Shown here piece after piece: positions 37,954 to 47,728 of a stretch of 64,000 bases of DNA (the first letter of the stretch is position 1; every line of letters starts with the position of its first letter). Under the pieces are notes generated by a model. It was given only the letters and a program-made list of their open reading frames with translations, was not told the DNA's origin and did no database searches. The stretch is from Streptomyces sp. 2131.1. Lineage in GTDB: Bacteria; Actinomycetota; Actinomycetes; Streptomycetales; Streptomycetaceae. The stretch covers positions 1,302,001 through 1,366,000 of the forward strand of contig NZ_FNSY01000001.1 in NCBI RefSeq assembly GCF_900105515.1. The letters are read 5' to 3'. The position numbers and the translations under genes are program-made.

Positions 37954-38021
37954 GCGGGTCCTCCTGACGGCGCGGAACGGCCCTCCCATCCTGCCTCTTC
38001 CGGCCGTGCGCACGCGAGCGG

Positions 38022-38648
38022 TCAGCTTCCCCCGTCCGGCCGGACGACGAGGTCGGCGCGGTCCCGGAAGGCGGCGACGAGCCGGGCGTTCGCCTCGTCG
38101 GACCGGGCGACCCAGCGCTCGGCGTCGGCCCGCCGCTTCCCGTACCGCACATGCCGCTCGACGAGCCGGGGCACGCGGACCGCGTCGTCCGGCTCCAGGT
38201 ACCACGCCTCGTCGAGCAGCCCGCGCACCGGCGCCCAGGGCCCTTCCCCGTACAGCAGGTAGTTGCCCTCGGTGACGACGAGCGGGACCTCCGGCGGTAC
38301 GGGGACGGCTCCGGCGACCGGCTCCTCCAGGGACCTGTCGAAGGCGGGGGCGTAGACGACGGTGCCGGGCTCGGGGGCGCGCAGGCGCCGGAGCAGGGCC
38401 ACGTACCCGGCGGCGTCGAAGGTGTCGGGCGCGCCCTTGCGGCCGGCCCGGCCGAGCCGTTCGAGTTCGGCCTGCGCGAGGTGGAAGCCGTCCATGGGCA
38501 CGAGCACGGCGAGCGGACCGAGCGCGTCGGTGATCCTCCCGGCCAGGGTGGACTTCCCGGCGCCGGGCGGCCCGGCGATACCGAGGACGCGGCGTCCGCC
38601 GGTCCGGGCGAGGCGGCGCGCGCGGGCGGTGAGGTCGCTGATGTCCAT
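38022..38648 (-). CDS. Nucleoside/uridine-kinase-like P-loop kinase
   Basis: A 208-residue P-loop kinase with Walker A GPPGAGKST near residue 27 and the lid-like region FDRSLEEPVAGA. VVTEGNYLLYGEG and WYLEPDD match the family annotated as nucleoside/nucleotide kinase, close to pantothenate and phosphoribulokinases. The substrate is unknown. It lies 68 bases after the peptidase start on the same strand. Confidence 0.85.
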   Translation of the reverse strand: MDISDLTARARRLARTGGRRVLGIAGPPGAGKSTLAGRITDALGPLAVLVPMDGFHLAQAELERLGRAGRKGAPDTFDAAGYVALLRRLRAPEPGTVVYAPAFDRSLEEPVAGAVPVPPEVPLVVTEGNYLLYGEGPWAPVRGLLDEAWYLEPDDAVRVPRLVERHVRYGKRRADAERWVARSDEANARLVAAFRDRADLVVRPDGGS

Positions 38649-38711
38649 GCCGGATAGTGTCCCGCCCGGGGGCCCGGTCCCCCGCCGCCCTGCCGCACCG
38701 CGAGGAGTCCC

Positions 38712-39098
38712 ATGCCCCACATCGCCCTGGTCACCCTGGTCGTCCGCGACTACGACGAGGCCCTCTCCTTCTACACCGGCGCCCTCGGCTTCGAACTGGT
38801 CGAGGACACCGACCGGGGCGACGGCTCGCGCTGGGTGGTGGTGCGGCCCCGGGGCACCGAGGGCACGGGGCTGCTGCTGGCCCGCGCCAAGGACGAGGCC
38901 CAGGCGGCGAGCGTCGGCGCGCAGACCGGCGGCCGGGTCGGCTTCTTCCTGCACACCGAGGACTTCGAGTCCGACCACGCCCGGATGACGGCGGCCGGGG
39001 TGCGCTTCCTGGAGGAGCCGCGCCACGAGGTCTACGGCTCGGTCGCGGTCTTCGAGGACCTGTACGGCAACCGCTGGGACCTGCTCCAGCCGGCGTGA
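38712..39098 (+). CDS. VOC/glyoxalase superfamily protein
   Basis: A 128-residue single-unit vicinal oxygen chelate protein with two beta-alpha-beta-beta-beta repeats: HIALVTLVVRDYDEALSFY at the start and DPEDLYGNRWDL-like FEDLYGNRWDLLQ at the end. The ligand positions (His3, and Glu in VFEDLYG) are plausible. The function is open; fosfomycin or glyoxal chemistry cannot be told apart. Confidence 0.85.
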   Translation: MPHIALVTLVVRDYDEALSFYTGALGFELVEDTDRGDGSRWVVVRPRGTEGTGLLLARAKDEAQAASVGAQTGGRVGFFLHTEDFESDHARMTAAGVRFLEEPRHEVYGSVAVFEDLYGNRWDLLQPA

Positions 39099-39561
39099 CG
39101 CGGCGGGGCGGGGCCGGGGCGGGGCCCGGTCGTGCGGCCCGCGCCCCGGGGTCGGCCGCCCGTGCCGGGCAGGCTCGTGAAGCCCACCACCGGGCCGTCG
39201 ACCGTCTCGGCGGCCCGGACGTCGAAGGCCCGGCCCGGAAAGGCGTCCCCGAGGGACAGGCGCCAGGCGCGGGCGATCTCCCGGGCGAGGTCCAGGGCGT
39301 TCGACCGGGACGCGGGATCGTCGTCGAAGTCGACGTACAGCCACAGCCGGAACTGATTGAGGGTCGCCTCGATGGAAGCGGTGTCCCCCTTCAGCTCGTC
39401 GTACCAGAGCTGGAGTTCCCGGGCTCGTACGAACGGTCCCAGAGCACGCATCCCCGCACCTCGACGAACCGGGGCAGGAACACGCGCGAGAGGGCGATCC
39501 ACTCGGCCGGGCCTGCGGACCGGGAGAGGAGGTCCAGATAGTCGGGTTCGCCGCCCCTCAC
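39032..39561 (-). pseudogene. Frameshifted hypothetical gene downstream of immunity-like gene
   Basis: A GTG at 39561 overlaps the stop of the next gene by GTGA and opens a frame (GGEPDYLDLLSRSAGPAEW...) that ends at TGA soon after YEPGN. The homologous continuation QLWYDELKGDTASIEATL is in another frame, reached by restoring one base near 39411-39417. That second frame runs through ARAWRLSLGDAFPGRAFDV to a stop at 39032, but its tail overlaps the VOC gene and is probably read-through. It could be a real decay or a sequencing error. Confidence 0.6.
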
Positions 39562-40016
39562 TCCGCACCACCCCACACGGCCTCGAAATCCTGGCAGTGA
39601 ACGGTGATCGACGCATCCGTCAGGGCGATCTCGTGCAGGCAGCCGCCCTCCCGGGGAAGGATTTCGTCGAGCAGCACGGTATCGGCCTGCATCCAGTCGA
39701 TCGACTGGCCGTAGTCGATCGAGAAGTGCGATACGCCCGAGTATCGAATGCGAAGACCGGATTTGTGTTTCCACTGGTTGGCGGCGAAATCGATGACGAC
39801 GATACCGCGCTTGTCCGTCGGCACGGAGATCTCCGCCAGCTCCAGGTCCTTCACGCAACGACTGCTGCGCATACGGTAGTGCTCCGCGTCGGACGCATGG
39901 GCCCAGGCGCCAGGAGGCAACGCGTGCCGCATTTTCGGAAGCTCGGCAAGATAGGAGCTCGGGTCCAGATCGAACCCGTGCATCTCGTCGTCCCACTCCG
40001 CTTTGACGAACTCCAT
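39558..40016 (-). CDS. Hypothetical protein, immunity-like
   Basis: A 152-residue acidic cytoplasmic protein that I do not recognise. It has no signal peptide or helix. The features are a beta-rich middle (ISVPTDKRGIVVIDFAANQW) and GVSHFSIDYGQSIDWMQADTV. GC content is visibly lower than in neighbouring genes. It lies between a broken WXG100-like gene and a frameshifted gene to which it is coupled by GTGA, the layout of an immunity gene in a polymorphic toxin locus; that role is an inference. Confidence 0.6.
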   Translation of the reverse strand: MEFVKAEWDDEMHGFDLDPSSYLAELPKMRHALPPGAWAHASDAEHYRMRSSRCVKDLELAEISVPTDKRGIVVIDFAANQWKHKSGLRIRYSGVSHFSIDYGQSIDWMQADTVLLDEILPREGGCLHEIALTDASITVHCQDFEAVWGGAE

Positions 40017-40158
40017 GAACAGATTTACCTTTCCGGCAGCGGCCCGGGAAATGGAACGGCGAGCCCTATTTCTTCGTCGAGGTAATCCGAGCCAGCGTTT
40101 GCCACCTCAGGCCGTGGCCTCGCCACAAGGAACAATCAGCTGGCCTCGTCCTCGATGC

Positions 40159-40505
40159 TCACTTGTCACCCTGGTCGTGGCCGCCGGCCGGCTTCGCCTT
40201 CTTGAACATCCCGGAGATCAGCTCGTCGTTGTCCACGTGCCCGTCCGACATGTCGGCCATCGCCTCGTGGATGCTGACCAGGCCGAGGACGAGGGAGCCC
40301 GCCGCCTTCTCGATGAGCGTCTGCTGGGGACTTCAGGCGTCGCCGAACTGCTTGCCCTGCTCGTCGTCGCCCCACGGCTTGCCCAGCCCGTCCAGGGTGG
40401 TGAGCGCCTTGCTCAGGTTCTGGCCCTGTGTGTGGAAGACCGGCGCCGTCGCCTTGATGTCCGCCGTCTGTCGAGGACCTTGCCGCTGTCCTTGCCGTCG
40501 CCCAT
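40159..40505 (-). pseudogene. WXG100-like (ESX secreted) protein, broken
   Basis: A start at 40505 with a good RBS (gggggagacc) gives MGDGKDSGKVLD, then the frame slips. After the slip the family sequence continues as ADIKATAPVFHTQGQNLSK and LDGLGKPWGDDEQGKQFGDA, with the W-x-G-like centre. An in-frame TGA follows, then the same frame runs on as LIEKAAG and NDELISGMFKKAKP to TGA at 40159-40161. The length of 347 bases is one short of 116 codons. Both a frameshift and a nonsense codon make a non-functional relic. Confidence 0.75.
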
Positions 40506-40588
40506 GCGCTGGTCTCCCCCGGTCACGCGTAGTGCGCAGCCACCCTACCGAGGACATCGCATACACCTGTTCGGTTCCCGCCACGGCC

Positions 40589-41488
40589 TCAGCCCGCCGC
40601 GCCCGCCAGCGCGTCCAGGACCGGTGCGATCAGCGGGTGGGCCTCGGCGCCCTGGCGTACGGCGGCGAAGACGCGGCGGGTGGGGGCGGTCCCCCGCACC
40701 GGGCGGACCACCACGCCGGTCAGGGACATGCCGCGCAGGGCGGTGCGCGGGACCAGGGCGACGCCCGCGTCCGCGCCGGCGAGTGCGACCACCGCGTGGA
40801 AGTCGTCCGAGGAGTGTTCGAGGTTCGGGGCGAAACCGGCGTACTCGCAGGCCAGGACCACCACGTCGTGGCAGGGGTTGCCCGGGTACGGCCCGATCCA
40901 GGCGTCCTTGGCCAGTTCGCCGACGGCCACCTGCTCCTGGCCGGCCAGCCGGTGGCCCACCGGGAGCACCGCGTCGAACGGTTCCGAGTAGAGGGGGACG
41001 CGGGTGAGGCGGCGGTCGTCCTCGCCGGGGGCGCCCCGGTACTCGACGGCGACGGCGACGTCGACCTGGCGGTCCAGGACCATCGGGACGCTGGCGTCGC
41101 CCTCGGCGTCCTGGACGCGGACCTTGATGCCGGGGGCGGTCCGGCTCAGCGCGGCGATGGCGGGGGCGACGACGAGCCCGATGCCGGTGGCGAACGCGGC
41201 GACCGTGACCGTACCGGCCTCGCCCGAGCCGTACGCGGCCAGCTCGGCCTCCGCCCGCTCCAGCTGGGCCAGGACCGCGTTGGTGTGGGTGAGCAGGATC
41301 TCGCCGGCCGGGGTGAGGCGGGCGCCCCGGGAGCCGCGTTCGACGAGGCGGTGGCCGGTCTCCTGCTCCAGGGCCGCGAGCTGCTGGGAGACGGCGGAAG
41401 GGGTCAGGTACAGGGCGGCGGCCGCGGCGGTCACCGTGCCGTGGTCCGCCACGGCACGCAGGACGCGCAGCCGCCGTGCATCGATCAT
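40589..41488 (-). CDS. LysR family transcriptional regulator
   Basis: A 299-residue LysR regulator beginning MIDARRLRVLRAVADHGTV, with the HTH (AAAAALYLTPSAVSQQLAAL) and a periplasmic-binding-like effector domain. The start at 41488 is chosen by family similarity; ATG 41497 is an alternative. It follows the kbl terminator on the same strand, so it is probably transcribed separately. The target is unknown. Confidence 0.9.
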   Translation of the reverse strand: MIDARRLRVLRAVADHGTVTAAAAALYLTPSAVSQQLAALEQETGHRLVERGSRGARLTPAGEILLTHTNAVLAQLERAEAELAAYGSGEAGTVTVAAFATGIGLVVAPAIAALSRTAPGIKVRVQDAEGDASVPMVLDRQVDVAVAVEYRGAPGEDDRRLTRVPLYSEPFDAVLPVGHRLAGQEQVAVGELAKDAWIGPYPGNPCHDVVVLACEYAGFAPNLEHSSDDFHAVVALAGADAGVALVPRTALRGMSLTGVVVRPVRGTAPTRRVFAAVRQGAEAHPLIAPVLDALAGAAG

Positions 41489-41504
41489 GTGACCCATTGT
41501 CCCA

Positions 41505-41537
41505 GGTCGCGGGGGCGCCCTGACCGCCCCCGCGACC
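41505..41537 (-). terminator. 13-bp hairpin after kbl
   Basis: Arms 41505-41517 and 41525-41537 are perfectly complementary around a 7-base loop. It lies 16 bases past the kbl stop, just before the next LysR gene. Confidence 0.8.
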
Positions 41538-41553
41538 GATCCGGGACCGGGGA

Positions 41554-42747
<1,194 letters not shown>

Positions 42748-42774
42748 GCCGGATTCCTTAAAGAGGTGAGGAGG

Positions 42775-43803
42775 TCAGACGGTCCAGTCGAGGATGACCT
42801 TGCCGCCGCGCCCGCTCGCCGCGTCGTCGAAGGCCGCCTCGAAGTCGCGGTAGCCGTACCGGCCGGTGATGACGGGGGCGAGGTCGAGGCCGCCCTCCAG
42901 CAGGACGGACATGGCGTACCAGGTCTCGTACATCTCGCGGCCGTAGATGCCCTTGATCGTGATCATCGAGGTGACGATCCGGGCCCAGTCGACGGCGAAC
43001 TCCTCGGAGGGCAGTCCGAGCATCGCGATCCGGCCGCCGTGCGTCATGTTCGCGATCATGTCGCGCATCGCCTCGGGGCGGCCGGACATCTCCAGGCCGA
43101 TGTCGAAGCCCTCGCGCAGGCCCAGCTCCTTCTGGCCGTCGGCGATGGTCTGCTCCCCGACGTCGAGCGCCAGGCTGACGCCGACCTTGCGGGCCAGCTC
43201 CAGGCGGGCCTCGCTGACGTCGGTGATGACCACGTTGCGGGCGCCGGCGTGCTTCGCGACGGCGGCGGCCATGATGCCGATCGGGCCGGCGCCGGTGATC
43301 AGGACGTCCTCGCCGACCAGCGGGAACGACAGCGCGGTGTGCACGGCGTTGCCGAACGGGTCGAAGATCGCGGCGACGTCGAGGTCGACGGGAACCCGGT
43401 GCACCCAGACGTTGGAGGCGGGCAGCGCGACGTACTCGGCGAAGGCCCCGTCGCGGCCGACGCCGAGGCCCAGCGTGGAGCGGCAGAGGTGGCGGCGGCC
43501 GGCCAGGCAGTTGCGGCACTTGCCGCACACGAGGTGGCCCTCGCCGCTGACCAGGTCGCCGACGGCGATGTCGACGACGTCGGCCCCGGTCGCGGCGACC
43601 TCGCCGACGAACTCGTGGCCGAGGACGAGCGGGGTGCTGATGGCCTGCTGAGCCCAGCCGTCGTAGTTGCGGATGTGCAGGTCGGTCCCGCAGATGCCGG
43701 TGCGCAGGACCTTGATCAGTACGTCGCCGGGGCCGGTCTCGGGCTCGGGGACGTCCATCAGCCAGAGTCCGGGCTCGGCCTTCTGCTTCACGAGTGCCTT
43801 CAC
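42775..43803 (-). CDS. tdh: L-threonine 3-dehydrogenase
   Basis: A 342-residue zinc-dependent medium-chain dehydrogenase that oxidises threonine to 2-amino-3-oxobutyrate with NAD. The catalytic zinc site is GICGTDLH and GHEFVGEV, and the structural zinc knuckle is [15 protein letters not shown]; the NAD fold is [17 protein letters not shown]. The GTG at 43803 follows agggag. First gene of the tdh-kbl operon. Confidence 0.95.
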   Translation of the reverse strand: MKALVKQKAEPGLWLMDVPEPETGPGDVLIKVLRTGICGTDLHIRNYDGWAQQAISTPLVLGHEFVGEVAATGADVVDIAVGDLVSGEGHLVCGKCRNCLAGRRHLCRSTLGLGVGRDGAFAEYVALPASNVWVHRVPVDLDVAAIFDPFGNAVHTALSFPLVGEDVLITGAGPIGIMAAAVAKHAGARNVVITDVSEARLELARKVGVSLALDVGEQTIADGQKELGLREGFDIGLEMSGRPEAMRDMIANMTHGGRIAMLGLPSEEFAVDWARIVTSMITIKGIYGREMYETWYAMSVLLEGGLDLAPVITGRYGYRDFEAAFDDAASGRGGKVILDWTV

Positions 43804-43838
43804 GGCTGCGGCTCCCTGTACCTGGTGCGGAGTTGAGC

Positions 43839-43882
43839 TCCCCGGGCCGGGGGCACGCCGAAGGAAGCCTGCGGCCCGGGGA
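43839..43882 (-). promoter_or_regulatory. 11-bp hairpin in tdh 5' leader
   Basis: Arms 43839-43849 and 43872-43882 are perfectly complementary with a 22-base loop. It lies 36-79 bases upstream of the tdh start and so inside its probable transcript leader. It may be an attenuator or RNA stabiliser. Confidence 0.4.
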
Positions 43883-44108
43883 AGGATGAGAGGGACGGCA
43901 TGGCAGCGCGCTCGCACCGGCTGCCGCGCACCATCCTCCGCCGTCACGGAGAAATCTGCCGTACCCCGCGCCCCAGGTCCATCGAGGTTTTCTTAAGCCG
44001 GGCCGCAGCTCCGCTTCACGCGGTGGGCCGGGCGCCCGCTTGCCGTCACCCGAGTTGTCATGCGCAGGTCTTGACCGTGATGCCCGGGGCTTCCTAAGGT
44101 GCCGTCAT

Positions 44109-44130
44109 CAGACGTCTGTTGTCTATACCA
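44109..44130 (+). promoter_or_regulatory. Palindrome and DasR/GntR-like site upstream of beta-helix gene
   Basis: A perfect 10-bp palindrome cagacgtctg (44109-44118) abuts ttgtctatacca (44119-44130), which matches the DasR-type core TGGTCTAGACCA at 10 of 12 positions. They end 12 bases before the ATG, so a bound protein would block initiation. Confidence 0.4.
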
Positions 44131-44142
44131 CGGAGTCGCTCC

Positions 44143-46131
44143 ATGACCGCAAGACGCGCTCTGCTCCTCTCAGCCCTGGCGCTGCCGCTGGCCGCCCTCC
44201 TGACCGCCCAGCCCGGCGCGGCCGCGCCGCAGCCGACGGCCGCCACCTCGTCCTTCTACGTCGACTGCGCGTCCGCCGCCGCGGGGAACGGCAGCGAAAG
44301 CGCACCCTGGAACACGCTGGCGCCGGTGAACGGGCACACGTTCCAGCCGGGCGACCACATCCTGCTGAAGCGCGGCTCCACCTGCACCGGCCAGCAACTC
44401 GCCCCCAAGGGCTCCGGCGCGGCCGGCTCCCCGATCGTGGTGGACGCCTACGGAACGGGCGCGAAGCCCGCGCTGGCCGGCGCCGGACAGGTCACCGACG
44501 TCGTGCGGCTCGCGGACCAGCAGTACTGGGAGATCCGCAACCTGGACATCTCCAACCAGGGCTCCGCCGCGGCCACCCGGCGCGGCGTGCACATCACCCG
44601 CACGGACTCGGGAACCGGCACGTACTACCGGATCTCCGGCCTGGACATCCACGACGTGAACGGGAACCAGACCAGGAAGGACGACGACGCGAGCGCCGGG
44701 ATCTTCTTCGAGGTCCTCGGGAACACGACACCCACGAAGTTCGACGACGTGGCCATCACCGACAACACGGTGCGCACCGTCGACCGCTACGGCATCCACT
44801 TCTGGACCCGGTGGATGCGACGCCCTGAGCTGAACAACGCCAACTGCGGTACGACATGCGGGACATGGACCCCGCAGACCCGGGTCGTCATCCGGGGGAA
44901 CACCGTCTCGGACATCGGCGGCGACGCCATCGTGCCGCACCACACCGAGGGCGCGCTCGTCGAGTACAACACGGTCGACGGCTTCCGCGAACGCGAGCCC
45001 GCGCACTGCGCGGCCGGCATCTGGGGCTGGAACACGCAGGACACCGTGTACCAGTACAACGAGGTGAGCGGCGGCAGGAGCGAGTGCGACGGGCAGGGGC
45101 TCGACCTCGACGAGGCCAACATCCACACGATCTACCAGTACAACTACAGCCACGACAACGAGGGTGGCTTCATCCTCCTGTGCAACGGCTCCGGTTCGAC
45201 GACCGACGGCAACATCGTCCGCTACAACATCAGCCAGAACGACGGCGGCCAGCTCTTCGACATGGTCTGCGCGAAGACGACCGGCACGCTGATCCACAAC
45301 AACACCTTCTACCTGGCCGACCCCGTCCAGATCATCAACAACGCCAACGGTTCGGCGGCGGCGAACGCCACGTTCACCAACAACATCTTCTACGTGGCCA
45401 CGGCGGAGGCGAGTTACGTGAACGCGGCCGGCCTGGGCTTCGACTCGAACATCTTCCACGGCACGCACCCGGCCGGTGAGCCCGCGGACGCCCACAAGGT
45501 GACGGCCGATCCGAAGCTGGTCTCCCCCGGCACGGCGACCTCGCGCACCGACACCGGCGGCTACCGGCTCCAGGCCGGTTCCCCCGCGCTCGCCGACGGG
45601 GCGGTCATCGGGAACGCGGGCGGGCGCGACTACTTCGGCAACCCCGTGACCGCGGGCTGTGTGCCCGACCGGGGCGCCCACCAGTCGTCGACCGGGTGCG
45701 TCGAACCGGTGGGCCCCCAGGCCGGTGTCAGCCGGATCTCCGCGGGCAGCCAGGCCATCGACGTACCGGCGCACTCCAAGGCAACGGGCACACGGCTGGT
45801 CGGCTGGCTCTGGAACGGAGGGGCCAACCAGCAATGGGACGTGACGGCGAACGCCGACGGCACGTACACGTTCGAGAACACGGAGAGCGGCCTGTGCGCC
45901 GACGTGGAGGCCAACTCCACGCAGGCGGGCGCCGCGATCGTCCAGTGGACGTGCACGGGCGCGGACAACCAGCGCTGGACGGCGACCCCGGCGACCGGCG
46001 GTTACCGGCTGACGAGCAAGCGCAGCGGGCTGCTGCTCACCTCGGCCTCCACGGCCGACGGGGCCCCGCTCACCCAGCAGCCGGCCTCCGCGTCCGCGAT
46101 ACAGACCTGGACGTTCACTCGGACTCAGTGA
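44143..46131 (+). CDS. Secreted right-handed beta-helix protein with ricin-type lectin domain
   Basis: A 662-residue exported protein. The start at 44143 follows ccacggag and gives a signal peptide (ALLLSALALPLAALLTAQP). Residues about 40-510 form repeated beta-helix strands (ISGLDIHDVNGNQT, YNEVSGGRSE, YNISQNDGGQLFDM) as in polysaccharide lyases and parallel-helix hydrolases. The C-terminal about 130 residues are a ricin/CBM13 lectin (QQWDVTANADGTYTFENTES, NQRWTATPATGGY) with a partial set of QxW motifs. It probably degrades a plant or fungal polysaccharide; the substrate is unknown. Confidence 0.87.
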   Translation: MTARRALLLSALALPLAALLTAQPGAAAPQPTAATSSFYVDCASAAAGNGSESAPWNTLAPVNGHTFQPGDHILLKRGSTCTGQQLAPKGSGAAGSPIVVDAYGTGAKPALAGAGQVTDVVRLADQQYWEIRNLDISNQGSAAATRRGVHITRTDSGTGTYYRISGLDIHDVNGNQTRKDDDASAGIFFEVLGNTTPTKFDDVAITDNTVRTVDRYGIHFWTRWMRRPELNNANCGTTCGTWTPQTRVVIRGNTVSDIGGDAIVPHHTEGALVEYNTVDGFREREPAHCAAGIWGWNTQDTVYQYNEVSGGRSECDGQGLDLDEANIHTIYQYNYSHDNEGGFILLCNGSGSTTDGNIVRYNISQNDGGQLFDMVCAKTTGTLIHNNTFYLADPVQIINNANGSAAANATFTNNIFYVATAEASYVNAAGLGFDSNIFHGTHPAGEPADAHKVTADPKLVSPGTATSRTDTGGYRLQAGSPALADGAVIGNAGGRDYFGNPVTAGCVPDRGAHQSSTGCVEPVGPQAGVSRISAGSQAIDVPAHSKATGTRLVGWLWNGGANQQWDVTANADGTYTFENTESGLCADVEANSTQAGAAIVQWTCTGADNQRWTATPATGGYRLTSKRSGLLLTSASTADGAPLTQQPASASAIQTWTFTRTQ

Positions 46132-46152
46132 CCTGACACCCGCGCGCCCGGC

Positions 46153-46599
46153 TCAGTCGCGCGGCCAGGGCCGTCCATCGAGGCGCTCGATGTCCCGGTT
46201 GAGCCGGGCCAGGTCGTCGGCGAAGCGGGCGGCCTCCTCCGGGGTCCAGTCGGCCAGGACCCGCCGGAGCCCGTCCCGGTTCTCGGCCCGGTCCTTGTCG
46301 AGCCGGCGCTCGCCCTCGGCCGTGATGGCGAACTTGCGGGCGATCCCGCCCTCGGGGTCCGGGATGCGGTCGACGACGCCGGCCCGGAGCATCGCGGCCG
46401 TCTGCCTGTTCAGCGTGGAGGTGTCCAGTCCGAAGGCGTCGCGCAGCTGGCCGATGGACATCGGCCCCTGGGCCCGGATACGGCTGAGGAGGATGTACGC
46501 GCTCCGGTCGAGCCGCCCGTCGCCCCGCGAGATGAGCAGACTCATGTGCCGGCCGAGCAGCATCGTCTCGAACTCGATCCGGTCCACAGGCATGTCCAC
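46153..46599 (-). CDS. MarR family transcriptional regulator
   Basis: A 148-residue winged-helix regulator. The HTH is in GPMSIGQLRDAFGLDTSTLNRQ, followed by the wing VVDRIPDPEGGIARKFAIT. The GTG at 46599 has gggag six bases upstream; ATG 46593 is an alternative. Its own promoter region carries two palindromes, so autoregulation is likely. Confidence 0.88.
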   Translation of the reverse strand: MDMPVDRIEFETMLLGRHMSLLISRGDGRLDRSAYILLSRIRAQGPMSIGQLRDAFGLDTSTLNRQTAAMLRAGVVDRIPDPEGGIARKFAITAEGERRLDKDRAENRDGLRRVLADWTPEEAARFADDLARLNRDIERLDGRPWPRD

Positions 46600-46650
46600 G
46601 CGCGGCTCCCTACGACGGCTGTGCGCCTGCCCCGCCGGGACGGCGACCTC

Positions 46651-46660
46651 TCTGTACAGA
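46651..46660. promoter_or_regulatory. Perfect palindrome tctgtacaga upstream of marR
   Basis: A 10-bp perfect palindrome lies about 52 bases before the marR start, adjoining AT-rich tatacc that may be part of its promoter. Secondary operator candidate. Confidence 0.35.
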
Positions 46661-46673
46661 TATACCACGGAAT

Positions 46674-46708
46674 GTGTGCACGGTGCATGCATCATGCATC
46701 GTGCACAC
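46674..46708. promoter_or_regulatory. 35-bp near-palindrome upstream of marR
   Basis: Outer arms gtgtgcacg and cgtgcacac are perfect inverted repeats; the inner part carries tgcat and atgca, with a single mismatch per arm. It lies 75-109 bases upstream of marR, where it would cover the -35 region of the marR promoter. A MarR dimer or two dimers may bind. Confidence 0.55.
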
Positions 46709-46857
46709 CCTCTGCGCGGCCCGAGCGGGGACCCCTCCGCGCCCCGCGCCGACCGGCCTAAAGAGGTTTGAACGGCCCCCGCCACTCGAACCGGTTGTCC
46801 TGCCTCCCCGCGGGCCGGACAACCCGCCGGCCCGCGTACCGCCCGCCCGCCCGGCCT

Positions 46858-46863
46858 TAGACT
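46858..46863 (+). promoter_or_regulatory. -10 element TAGACT, leaderless start
   Basis: TAGACT fits the TANNNT -10 pattern and ends six bases before the ATG at 46870, so the transcript should begin at or next to the start codon. No Shine-Dalgarno is present. Confidence 0.6.
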
Positions 46864-46869
46864 CGCCGG

Positions 46870-47490
46870 ATGGCGAAGTATTTCGACGTACACCCCGAAA
46901 ATCCCCAGCAGCGCACCATCACCAACGTGGCCGAGAACATCCGCTCCGGGTCGCTCGTCGCGTACCCCACGGACTCCTGCTACGCGCTCGGGTGTCAGCT
47001 CGGCAACCGGGACGGTCTGTCCCGCATCCGGGCGATCCGCGACCTCGACGACCGCCACCACTTCACGCTGATGTGCCAGAACTTCGCCCAGCTCGGGCAG
47101 TTCGTGCACATCGACAACGACGTGTTCCGTACGGTCAAGGCGTCGACGCCCGGCCAGTACACGTTCATCCTGCCGGCGACGAAGGAGGTGCCGCGCCAGC
47201 TGCTGCACCCGAAGAAGAAGACCGTCGGCGTCCGCATCCCGGACCACCCCGTGGTCCAGGCGCTCCTGGGGGAACTGGGCGAACCGCTGCTCTCCAGCAC
47301 GCTGCTGCTGCCCGACGAGGCCGAGCCCCTGACCCAGGGCTGGGAGATCAAGGAACGCCTCGACCACGAAGTGGACATCGTGCTCGACTCGGGCGACTGC
47401 GGCACGGAGCCCACGACGGTCATCGACTTCTCCAACGGAGAGCTGGAGATCGTACGCCGGGGAGCCGGCGACACGTCGCGGTTCGAGTAG
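46870..47490 (+). CDS. YciO/Sua5 (L-threonylcarbamoyladenylate synthase type) protein
   Basis: A 206-residue YrdC-fold protein beginning MAKYFDVHPENPQQRTI, as in YciO. The ATP/carbonate pocket motifs are YPTDSCYALGCQLG and IRAIRDLDDRHHFTLM; KKKTVGVRIPDHPV and LSSTLLLP complete the fold. True Sua5/TsaC makes the tRNA t6A precursor; YciO is a paralogue of less certain role. It appears to be leaderless. Confidence 0.9.
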   Translation: MAKYFDVHPENPQQRTITNVAENIRSGSLVAYPTDSCYALGCQLGNRDGLSRIRAIRDLDDRHHFTLMCQNFAQLGQFVHIDNDVFRTVKASTPGQYTFILPATKEVPRQLLHPKKKTVGVRIPDHPVVQALLGELGEPLLSSTLLLPDEAEPLTQGWEIKERLDHEVDIVLDSGDCGTEPTTVIDFSNGELEIVRRGAGDTSRFE

Positions 47491-47728
47491 GACGGCGCCC
47501 GCCCCCCGACGAGGACGGTCGGCGCGCCAACGCCCCCTGCCCCCACGGCCGTCGGACTTCCCGCTTCTCGCCGCGGGGGCACGAGCGCACGCGCCTCCTT
47601 GATAGCGTCGCCCCAGCGACTGCGGAGCACTCCCCGCCGGGGTCGCCGCTCTGCCGGACGGCGCTGCCACGGTGCGAGCGGGTTCGGGTGGCAGGGGATC
47701 TTCAGGCAGGGACGAAGAGAGCCGACGC

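Larger units (their letters stand above)
43804..44142. other. Divergent region between tdh and beta-helix gene
   Basis: About 340 bases with no supported gene. It holds a long hairpin in the tdh leader (43839-43882) and the putative operators of the beta-helix gene at its right end. A short frame on the minus strand from about 43902 ends in the tdh start codon (GTGA), but there is no sign that it is real. Confidence 0.4.

Noticed and set aside
40017..40158. C-terminal remnant of a toxin gene
   Set aside because: A short frame (RWQTLARITSTKK) ends here on the minus strand, but it is too short to assign.
43800..43902. Short upstream frame ending in the tdh start codon
   Set aside because: No RBS, no conserved residues; overlap may be coincidental.
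43804..44142. Glycine or threonine riboswitch ahead of tdh
   Set aside because: I found a simple hairpin only, without the conserved glycine aptamer features.
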